Shown here piece after piece: positions 36,801 through 47,200 of a stretch of 64,000 bases of DNA (position 1 is the stretch's first letter; each line of letters begins with the position of its first letter). The notes under the pieces are model-generated. The model was not told the origin of the DNA. It saw only the letters and a program-made list of their open reading frames with translations, and made no database searches. The stretch comes from Hydractinia symbiolongicarpus. Lineage: Eukaryota; Cnidaria; Hydrozoa; Anthoathecata; Hydractiniidae. A program made the translations under genes and the position numbers. The stretch lies in assembly GCF_029227915.1 (NCBI RefSeq), contig NC_079875.1:32119501-32183500 (forward strand). The letters run 5' to 3'.

Positions 36801-39800
36801 AATTACAGTGTAATTGTGATTTGTCAGACTGATACTTGAGTAGAAGTTTCTAGTAAAACAAAGTTAACAATAATTAGTCAGATTTTGGTGAAAAAAGAAC
36901 TGTGAGTAGCTTTTCAAGAATACTTTGACATCTTCAAAAAATTTGAAATTTGTGATAGGGTACTTACGCCATTTTTAGCACATAAAAAAATTATGCACTA
37001 AAGATGGCGTAGGTCAAAATGTTTCTTCTTTAATTATGTGATTTTTCTTTTTTAGTTTAAAATTTGTAACTCGCACTTGATCTGTTTAACTCGCAGTTTG
37101 AAATTTGTACACTGTTAGTTTGCACCTAATCAAAATCGAGGATAAAAACTAACAGCATTGTTCTTCTTTCAGAGGACTGTAAATAAAAGTAATACGTGCA
37201 AAAAATGGAAACAATGAACCAAAATGTCACGTGACTCCAGCCAATAGCGTAGTCCTGCTGAATAGGTTATGCTGCGAAAACATTATTTTAAATAGAAAAA
37301 AAAATAAAAATAAAAAAAAAAATAAATAAAAACTTCGTGTCCAGAGAATTTTTAATGAGAATATAACAGAGAATATCAAACACGCACCTTAAATTTTTAC
37401 AGTGAGTCGACTCGCAACTTGTGTGAATCGGTATCAACAATATGATAACTTTAGTTTTTATTCACGAAAAAATAACATAAGCCAAATAAACTTATTAACA
37501 ATTATGTTCTTAAAGTTTTAATTTTTAGACAATTGACTATATAAATGTTCTTAAAACTTCAGAGGTTAGAAATAGAGATTTGTGTTTTTAGAACTTGAAA
37601 AGATTATTGAAAATGGTGATGTCAAGACATTTCAAACAATTCTTCAAAAAATGCAACTGTTTATATCTATTATTTTTTTCAGATGTGTGCGATAACAGTG
37701 GAGCAGAGGAGTTATTGGTAATGATACTAAATATGTTTAAGATATCTCCACCTTTTATAATAGCCGTTGTGTATGTATGCGCAAAATGGTACCAGTGCAG
37801 CGATATCTTGCCGTAACGATATCTAAGCACGTAGATGTCATAATTCAATTTATTTATAATTTATAATTATATCTTTAATAAATTAAACATGAGGTAACAG
37901 CAGAGATCTCAAAAATTTTCACATAAATTGACATCTTGTTCGCGGACTTAAATTCTCTCCAAATTTTATATTGGTAGATTCGCGAAATGATTTCCTAAAA
38001 AAAGTCTACAGGTAAAGTCTACAGGTAAAAAGCTCATTGCATTTTCATTTTTATTTTTTCTTGATTATAAAAAAGGAGAATTTTAGGAAAAAAAAGTTCC
38101 TACAAAATATATAAAGTCAGTGACCCGTGGAAATTTTCACCGGTTCGCCCATCTATTTTATACTGCATTGCATGCGTCTAGCTACTGGCGGTAACATTTT
38201 TCGTGACAGACAGACAGAGAACGGGTATCACAATATATACTGGTGGTTAACCCGTGGAACAAACCACGGGAATTTGTTATGGAATTACTCTGCAGTAGTC
38301 CTGATCCCTTGAATAATACCCTTATAGGCATAGAAGCAAGCTCAAAAACACATTTTTCTTTTTTCGTAGAATAATTTATCGGAAGTAGTGTTACGCCGCT
38401 TTCTCGCAAAATACGTGTATTTAGCAATAATTTGCGCATTTTTGCTGCCAGTTTAAGAAAGAGGCTGCTCTTGTAAATAGCGTGTTAAAAGCTAAATTTG
38501 ACATTTTCTTGCACTTTTGTTTATTTAAGAACATAAGAAAAACAATTCCAGCAAAAAATAAACCCATCCAGCGTTAGCTAAAATTTAGACATTCTTCTTT
38601 GTTATAAAAATGTGCATTTACGAAAAAATTTCGAATTCATATTTAATAATTGTCATTTTACTATAATTCGATTTGTAAATTGTTCTACGGCTTTTAAGCC
38701 GGTAGAACTTTAAAATGGGCTTCTTTTTGTCGCCGCTTTTACTACAGAGACTAGTGAAGCACAGAAGAGTACAAGTCTAGTGTAGCGGTAGGTAAATTAT
38801 TAATTCTTGGGTATTGATAGCAGAACTACCCAGTTGAACATAGTACAAAAACCTATTATCTTTACAAACAAGTCATTTTGCATTATTATTTTATGTTCAG
38901 TTGGTTTCGCCGTATAAAGCGACAAATTGCTTTGTTATATTTTTAGTAAGTGGAATTTCTATGAATCTAGATTTGTATTTGTATACAGGGAGTTCTAACA
39001 GGCTAAATCACAAACTGGGTTATATGTTTAAGTAGAGCGCGTTAGTACAGATATACAGTATGTCGTAAATTGAGTTAAGTGCACACTATATTATAGTGCT
39101 TCGGGTGTAACATATTTTTTTAACAAATAATTTTACTACACTTTTAGCTGAAATAAAAAGAACCCGTTGTTACCCCGTTACAGCAAAAATCAAGTTTGAT
39201 ATACTTTACGGTATAAGTTTGGGCTGTAAGTGAAAGTTTAAAAATTAATCGCAAGATCAGGCTGAGCACTTAGTAATGGTGTTGCACCGTCGCACATCCA
39301 TTTACACATAATAACCTCGCCACATAAAAAACTTTATCGCAATCTTTGGTTTAAATAAAAACACAGGAAACAGCCTGTCGTTAACACAGGACTGAGCGGT
39401 TCGTACAGGTAAAAAATAAACAAGGTTGGCGGGGATAAAAAACAGCGGAAAAAATTAAAGGAATAGCAATAAATAAGGCTAGCTATAGCTATGTGACTAT
39501 AGGATGCTAGCTACCTCAAAATCTTCGTTCGTTTTAAATCCACGTGTAGCCGGCCTTAAAATATTGCATACAAAATATTATGCTATTATTATAGAGGTTG
39601 GTAAATTTGAGAAAAAAAATTACAATATATCTTACTAGTGAAAATCTCTTACCTTTCTGGCATTTCTGAAATTAAAGTTGTCAGATTAGAAGAAAGAATT
39701 TTTTGTTATATTTCCGTTTGTATAATCATAGGACAATTCTACGGGATACTCGCCGCTACAGGTAGAGTTATTGTTTTTAGTCTGTTTGTTCGTTTGTTTG

Positions 39801-42800
39801 TTTGTTCACTCGTTGTTATTTGAACATTGTTTTTCATAGAATGACGATGACGTTGCTTATCAAAATACTTTTACAGGTAATTATGAAATATTTTCAGTAA
39901 TTGAAAAATGATATTTAAAACCTTTTTTTTTCATAAACTGGTTTTCTCTTTGTGATTCTAGAAGATGAATACGTTGCAGCAAAAAATAATCTTGAGACAA
40001 GTGCAGAATTAAGGGACGCAGTAAGTTATTGCAGGATCGAGCAATTCTCATGTTCTCATGACATGTGATAATTGTATTTTAATACCGAAAATAATGTCTA
40101 CTAGTTGTAACCTTTTCCTTTCTCTTTTATTTTAGGAAACCAATCCAGGTAAATATATTTGATAAGCATTATATAAACCATCCCGCCCCGTTTCCATTTC
40201 GCAGCATTTTGCACTGTAACATAAGAAGCTCACGAGTTTCTTTCCTTAGCGTTGTGCGCTACAGCAGAAGATATAGTCAAATGAAAAAATGTCTTTTATC
40301 TTATGTTTAAAAAACATCTACATGAATTTCAATAATAGCCATTTTACATCATGTCAATATTTTACCTTCAAGAATGCGCGCGCATGTACAAAATTCATCA
40401 ACTTCATTTTTCATGTTAGATAGTAAGAAACTGGTACCAACACCGAGACAAATTCAAGAGGAGGTGATTGTACGTACATTGTTTTTTTTATTGATTTAAA
40501 ATTTCAAACTGACTTTATTTTATATCGCAAAGTTTCTAAATGACAAAATCTCATTATAGGAATGCAGTACCACTTATTCAAGTAAGTATTTATTGTTTTT
40601 TAAATACAATTAATCTTTAAAATATCCTTAAAACTTAAATGACAGTTTTCATGTCTTCAAATGTGAGAAAAAATGGTTGAACTGATATGTTTAGACTAGG
40701 CTTTGTAAAATTTTTTAAAATGACCAAGTTTTACACATAAAAATTTCTAAAATTAGAGCGTAGCTTTGAGTTTACCTACAGAAAACTTTAAATTAAATGT
40801 CTTAGACTAGTTAGGCAAGGATGACATGGGCTTAGACGATTTTTATGTTCACTGGGTAACCAATTTAAATCAAATGTTTAAGACTAGTTAGCCAAGGATA
40901 AAATGGGCTTAGACGATTTTTATGTTTACTGGGTAACCAATTTAAATCAAATGTTTTAGACTAGTTAGCCAAGGATGACATGGGCTTAGACGATTTTTAT
41001 GTTCACTGGGTAACCAATTTAAATCAAATGTTTTAGACTATTTAGCCAAGGATGACATGGGCTTAGACGATTTTTATGTTCACTGGGTAACCAATTTAAA
41101 TCAAATGTTTTAGACTATTTAGCCAAGGATGACATGGGCTTAGACGATTTTTATGTTCACTGGGTAACCAAAAAGTATTGTTATTGCTCCTCTGTAACGG
41201 ACCCCTATAATAAATCACGTTTTCGCTGTAGAACTTTGTGCCTAAATGGCTGTTTTCTCAACTGACTTTTTTTGCACAGCAATACAAAGACCTGTGCCAG
41301 CACTGCGACGTGCTAAAACGATAAAGGTATGTTAATAAATATTACTCCAACCATAAATTTTTTGCGATTTATTTTGTTAAAAAAAAAATCAAAGACAAAT
41401 TTAACGTTTTTTAGATTTTTTAGCCTTTTGGGCAAACTTGAAAATGGTTTTGCGAATTTTTACGGGAATTAATTTTCGTGAATTTAGCACAAATTATTTC
41501 TTGCGAAAATTGTTAAAGAAATTGCTACTTACAAAATTCGTGAAAATGAATTATTTGCATCGAACTTTGAATCTTCTTTTTCTTTTTTAAAAATAATTTA
41601 CACAAATCTAAATTTTATTATTTTATGCCTCCTAAATAAAAACCAAATGTCATTCAATTATGTTTTCACGAATTCCGCAAACTTTTTCGAAATTTAGTTC
41701 TCTCAAAATTAGTGCAATGCTACTAATTCTATATTTGTAGCATTATTTTGTTTAGGAATCAACTCGAGAAAAAGGTACTACTATTTGTTTTAACTTCATC
41801 TACTATTTTATCCCCATAAGTAAATTTTCCGAATGGTAAAGCCGTTGCTTGAGTTTTTTTCAGTAACAAATCTTCCCTTCCCTTTCTTCATATATGAATA
41901 TATGAATGGACAATATGTTAGAAGATCTGTTTTTCTTAGATTTTGAAATGTTCGATACACCAAGGCCAAGAGCAACAACGGACTCTAATCTAGTATGTTA
42001 GTTAGTTTGCAACATAATTTACATGTAACTTCTTCATTAAATATACTATACTCTGATTTTTGTATTTAGACAAGACAAGAGGGTCCAGGTAAAAGTGTTA
42101 TTTTATTCGGCATTTTTCACCCTTGAAAAGTACTAATATCTGTCTAAAGTATTTAATATCAATTTAAAAATGGGTAAGATTATTTGTAGCACATAACATC
42201 CCTCTGCTGACGAGAATTTTGCCCCATATCTGGTATGATGAACAAGTAAAACAGAAATTGTTACAGATTCATTTATTTTAGAACTAACTTTCTTAATGCA
42301 CGTTCATGCAGAAAAAGAGGTAAAAAGTTTTAATTTCAACATTACAAATTTAATTTTAGTTTAACAATTATGTATTGGCAAAGGTGTAACCTTTTTTGTA
42401 TACCTTTTCTTTAGGTTTGTTTCATCTATTTTTTAAAGCAGATATTTAAGCCACATTTGTGGCGCTTTGATTAGCAAAAAGTGTCACTTTTCTTTTTATT
42501 TTCTTTTGTTCTTGTTATCAATTTCAACAATGTCTAAGTTTTATATGGCTTAGGTAATATGAAAAAGGGTAAAAACGCAAATAACATTTAAACGTACTAC
42601 TTGCTGAAATAAGTCCTTACAAAGTATAATATCTGGAAAATCACGTCTATTAAAGTAGTTCCTGAAAAAAAAGTAATGCAGATTTTTTTTTTTTTGTTTT
42701 AGGGATTTGAAGCTGAAGCAAATGGTAATATATTACTTTTTGTCATCCTCAGCAAAAAATACTTAACCTATTCCATATCTGAAAGAAAGTGAAAACTCAA

Positions 42801-44710
42801 AATGTTTGTTTTCATAACGTTTCACCTGTACATTTTTTCAGCATATTCATTGGACCCAACAGAATGTTGTCATTCAGAGGTAACACAATTACCACATTTG
42901 ACAATAAAATTATTTTCTCTTTCTTTAGTATTTTATAAGGTAATATTTTCTTTACTTTCAGGTTGCTTCCACTTGCAGTAAGTAACAATTCTCACCCTGC
43001 ATTGTTCTATTTTTTATTTAAAAAATCAGTTAGATAATTAAAATAACCACTAACACATCATTGGCATGCAAAGTGCTTTTCTATTGTATTTTTTTATTGT
43101 AATTGATATATTGATATATTTCTTAACCTCAGACAGTGCATTTTTAGCTGATCTTAGGCATCAAAAACCCAAATATTTTCCAGGACCCCGATTATGCTGA
43201 GTCCTCGCTAAAGTGACGAAATTTGTCCCTCTCACTTTTAAAATCGAAAAGTGGGCTTCGCTTTTTAAGGATTTTCTACTATTCTTTCGCGAACAAATAT
43301 AATGCAATGAACCTACACGTTATTTTTCACTTAACCTCTGCACTCCTACACAGAGTGTTTATCATTCTTGTGACTGAAGAAACATGTCCACTTAAGACTA
43401 TATAAATACTATATATTATACCATCATATCTATTTCAAATAAAATCTAAGAGTGCACGCATTGATACAGTATTTATATGAACTATCTATTTCTTTATTTT
43501 AACAAATACAACCACATATCTCCAGCAACTTCAATTTTATATTTAGATTTTGAGTCAACATTTTCAAGCTTGTGTACTAATTACAGTACATTATCGTCAA
43601 TGAAACCGTTTTTAAAATCGGTAAGGTGACACTGTAGACTGAAGTATTAAATATACTTTTACCCTAACTTTCAATAATGAGACCTAGCTGTGAACTTTCT
43701 ATATCTCTGTAACATGTGCTTTTTACATATGTGACAAAAACTGATACTTTTCGATTTCTGATTTCTGACTACTAAAATCTACACTTACTTAACGGGAAGA
43801 ATACCTGACTTTTCTTATTTTTTGCTTTTAAAGTTTATAATTTTTTAATGGGAAACAATGACTTCACTCAACGGATTATAAATCGATCAGGAAAAAAAAA
43901 ACTTTCAGAATGCTATTTTAGCCAATTAAAGAAAGATTTAACCGGGAAATATCAACTTTTTAAAAGGCGGACACTTCTAATTAGCGACGAGCCACCTTCT
44001 GTTTTGCGTGCATCAATTTTCAAACATACGATTTGCATGTAATGATTAAAAAAGGTCGATAATTATTTTTAATAAATAAATAAATTGCGCACCCCTTGAA
44101 GCACTGAAATAGGTAGTACTGAAAACATTTTTTGTAGGGTATGCTTCGGGATTTGGGCAGTCGCGATCGTCAACATCTCTGTAAACATCTGGATTCTAGG
44201 AGAGAATATGAAAAGCTAGCACACTATCTACAGGAACCATTGAAGCTCACACAAATTGAAATAGATAACCTGTTCTTAGCAGGAGAAAATCCTGCTTCAG
44301 CTTTTTTTAAGGCTTTCATGATAAAGAAAACAGATTTCAAAGTCAGGAAATTTCAACAGTATATGAAAGAGATGGGCAGAAAAGATGTGCTTGATTATAT
44401 GAAGAAAAAAGAATGGCCTGAATTGTTTCTTGAAATACCATTTGATCCGCGGGAAGAGCTTGTCTCGTATCTGAACAAGTCTCCGGGTAATTGGAAGATA
44501 TTTGCTACAAAGTGCGGATACTCCTCTGATGACATTGCACTTATTCACGGCAACCACATGGAAAAGAAAAGTGCTACGGAGTTTTTGCTGACTATCATAA
44601 ATCAACGATGCCCAGATTTCACAATTGACAATTTACGAGAAGCATTTGCTAAAATGAAGCGACATGACCTGATTCATTTTTTGGATAAAAAAACATCTAT
44701 GGTGGCTTAA
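33824..44710 (+). CDS. RING/B-box/coiled-coil protein with a microexon linker and two death-fold-like domains
   Basis: Hand-assembled exons: 33824-34080, 34540-35459, 35537-35585, 35831-35883, 37592-37615, 37683-37717, 39840-39876, 39962-40020, 40136-40148, 40420-40463, 40560-40581, 41280-41326, 41756-41774, 41940-41992, 42070-42088, 42282-42319, 42703-42724, 42842-42879, 42962-42977, 43547-43620, 44138-44710. All have AG/GT borders; the total is 2412 nt (803 residues) with no stop. Residues 14-58 form a C3HC4 RING, about 96-127 and 148-179 two B-boxes, then a coiled coil to about 300. Residues 614-803 hold two helical repeats of death-fold type (YEKLAHYLQ...; WKIFATKCGYSSDDIALI...). TRIM proteins are E3 ligases and death-fold domains assemble apoptosis or immune complexes, so a signalling ligase is inferred. 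AATAAA lies at 44716. The 24-nt exon is optional in phase, and further exons between 37718 and 39839 may be missed. Confidence 0.8.
40787..41171. repeat. 77-bp tandem repeat, five copies, intronic
   Basis: Units contain TTTAAATCAAATGTTTTAG, GCCAAGGATGACATGGGC and TTTTTATGTTCACTGGGTAA. Boundaries fall at about 40864, 40941, 41018 and 41095. The inner copies are nearly identical, implying recent expansion. It sits in the intron between the exons ending 40581 and starting 41280 and adds no splice pair of its own. Confidence 0.92.
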
Positions 44711-44715
44711 CATGG

Positions 44716-44721
44716 AATAAA
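44716..44721 (+). terminator. Possible polyadenylation signal
   Basis: AATAAA occurs 6 bp beyond the TAA stop of the right TRIM-like gene. Such a short distance is unusual, so a later signal may be used instead. Confidence 0.4.
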
Positions 44722-44761
44722 ATGAAACGACACAGAAAAAACATAGATATTTTCAGAAAGA

Positions 44762-44798
44762 ATCAATATTAAGCTGTTACCAACAGCTTAATATTGAT
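44762..44798. repeat. Perfect 17-bp hairpin downstream of the TRIM-like gene
   Basis: ATCAATATTAAGCTGTT and its exact complement flank a 3-nt loop (ACC). It lies 52 bp beyond the stop codon, so it could be in the 3' UTR. Confidence 0.85.
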
Positions 44799-44799
44799 C

Positions 44800-45789
44800 A
44801 AAAGTCGATTAGTTGCTTTCAATTAGTAGCACATTGTATACATAAATACGTTGATTTAAGCGAGTTCAAAAAGTTCTTATTATTTTTTTTTTCTTGAAGC
44901 AAACTAGATTCTTAGAAAAAGCCATTATCTACAAATGTTATTTTCACGAACAAAATTAGCTAAGAATGTTTTGTAACCTTATATCCAGGTCCATTTAATA
45001 GATATTTACTTGCACTGAGAAGTTGGCTGCTTATCACTTAATTTTAAAGAAGTGACGATTTTTGCCTTTTTTTAAAAAAATGGCGGCATTTTAGACGAAG
45101 TCAACTGAATTTGTGCCCAAAATATATTTTTATAAAAGTGTCTTGAAAAAATAACATATGTTTTTATAAATGGACTAAAATGTTATAACAGTTTATTATC
45201 TACAAATATCATTTGCTTGCTCCGCCTAATTCAAAATTACATAAAATTAATCACTTGAATTGTGTAACATTTTTGAAAAAACTTTGTTACAAATTGCCAT
45301 GTTTGCTTTTCTTTGTTGTACGAGTTTTTAAAAAGTTTTAAAACAACCACACTTTAACATCTATTTGATTTATTTACTTTAAAATTTTACATTTGTTGCA
45401 CCAAATAACTAATTGCTATATTTACATCATGTTGGAAACTGTTTATTGTTATAAGCAGGAAAATAACAGGACTTTTAATGTGATACACTGGTCTATTTGT
45501 AGAACGCAATTAATCAACTCGCGCATCACCAGCTTTATAATCCAATCCATTCTTTTGATATTCACCCAATGTACCACACCAATTGTAATTATTTTTTTAT
45601 CCACTATTTTTGTACACCTATATAGCACATTTATTTTTCTATTTGTATATTTTGCTAAATCACTTTTAAGAAGTTATTTTCTCGAGTATAATATAAAGTA
45701 AGATGTAAACTAGAACACAAAAACTCCACCCATGGTTTGTCTGTTTGTTTGTAACTGTGTTTACAATGCACGAAATCTTAAAGTAACAA
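44800..45789. other. No gene seen
   Basis: AT-rich with T-runs. The longest frame (45393-45701, plus) is hydrophobic, low in complexity and without splice or start context, so it is not called. Confidence 0.5.
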
Positions 45790-46245
45790 ACAACAGACGC
45801 GATATAAATTCAACGTCTAATCAACGTTAGTTCTGCCAAGTCAATGCAACTTACGTAATTTTAACGTCTTTCTAACGTTGCCCCCTAAATGAATACAACG
45901 GTCGTTTATTGACTTCGTTTTATCGTAGTTACCTCAGCGTCTTTCCAACCGATGTAACGTTGATGTAATGTCGCATAAAAAAAGTTCAACTTGTTTTTAT
46001 TGTCCCCTCCCTTTGACTTAAATTTAAGGTCGCATCTTTGACGTCTTTTCGACGCCGTTACCACAATGTCTGTTCAACCGACGTGATATCAACGTTGATG
46101 CATCTTGGAAAATAGAACGGTGTTTTTGGCAACCTAAAGACAACGTCATTTTAACCCCTCGCTATTTCAGTCGATTAACCGATGTTTATTCATTGTTAAG
46201 CCTGCAACGTTCATTTCACCGACGTATTATCAACGTTTACACCAT
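45790..46245. repeat. Degenerate CAACGT/ACGTTG minisatellite
   Basis: The pieces CAACGTC, TCAACGTT, AACGTTGATG and CGACGT recur about every 20-45 bp on both strands (for example near 45815, 45835, 45955, 46090 and 46230). The copies are too diverged for a fixed unit length. Comparable CAACG-rich repeats are common in marine animals. Confidence 0.55.
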
Positions 46246-46333
46246 ATAGGATAAATTTTGGTGCTAAAGAGTACTCAATGATATTGGTAAAGATTGGAAT
46301 AAACTATTTTACTCTTAACGTACAGAGCTGAAG

Positions 46334-47200
46334 TTGTGTTGTGCTATCAACAACAACACCCATTTTTACGTTAATGGATTAAGATGCAGTGTTAACCGTC
46401 TGGATTTTGCAAGCGGGAAATACGGGTTTTTAGGCATTCTGATAGGCTTAGCGCTCTTGATGACGGGCCGATATGCAGCGGTATTGCCCGTCGTCAAGAA
46501 AAATGGTAGCTTAAAATGTAAACAAGCACGAAAAAGTTTGAAAAGCATTGGAAATGATTATTTATTTAACTCCTACAATACATATATCGATAAAATATTT
46601 TCATAGGATAGAAACAACAACAATGTCAAGTTTAACAGTTGAAATAACCAGATCCAGCAACATTCCGTCTGGATGCTTCTTCAACATGGCTAGTTAACTA
46701 GCTACATTGTCCATAGAAAACGATGACCTAATATCCAGCTTTATCAAAAGTACTAAATACACGGTTAACAAATACAATAATATCGATTACTCCGTGCTGT
46801 ACCGAAATTATTGTCCTCAGTCATTGCACCGACTTTACAAGCTCGACTGGCACTTAGACCTTGGGCGATATTTTGCGGTTATTATTGTATTACTGTTTAT
46901 ACTACCGTTTGGAACCAGATTATATATGATGCCAATGTAATGTTATTTCTTACATGTAATTACTCTATATATCGTCATTATAATTTTAATATTTCAAGAT
47001 ATTAACAATTTTGTTCACAACTTTACACACAGATGAAATCTACATAAAAATATTGATTGGACTTCTTGATCCATTTCTTCGAACAGAGGGTTTTGTGTCG
47101 TCAGATTTTGAGGGGAAAAAGTATTTCAACTTGTTTTTTTTATGTGAAAAATTGTATTTTCTTTTAGAAAATATATCCTGTGAAACAATAATTTAATATA
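46334..47200. other. Open frames of doubtful status with an internal inverted repeat
   Basis: Frames at 46334-46606, 46707-46940 and 47011-47196 (plus) lack known domains and splice partners. Within the first, CTTGATGACGGGC (about 46456) and GCCCGTCGTCAAG (about 46486) form a 13-bp inverted repeat with one mismatch in a locally GC-rich patch, which suggests a small transposon rather than a gene. Confidence 0.3.

Larger units (their letters stand above)
28290..36960 (-). repeat. Right arm of the large imperfect inverted repeat
   Basis: This arm mirrors 480-13430; see the matched pairs listed there. Its outer limit falls in intron 4 of the right TRIM-like gene (homology fades after 36960, where GGGTACTTACGCCATTTTTAGC diverges into unmatched sequence). 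About 30760-32393 has no counterpart in the left arm. Confidence 0.88.

Noticed and set aside
38100-38290. Repeat-like sequence with ACCCGTGGAAA, GACAGACAGACAGA and CCGTGGAACAAACCACGG
   Set aside because: It looks like a fragment of a dispersed element, but no ends or second copy are visible in the window, so no feature is called.
38748-38779. Extra microexon candidate (32 nt, phase 1 to 0) after CTTTTACTACAG
   Set aside because: The phase fits the paired pattern, but no phase 0 to 1 partner was found between 37718 and 38747, so including it would break the frame.
43133-43200. Alternative exon after TTAACCTCAG between the last microexon and the final exon
   Set aside because: The frame stops before any good donor, whereas 43547-43620 fits phase and splice sites.
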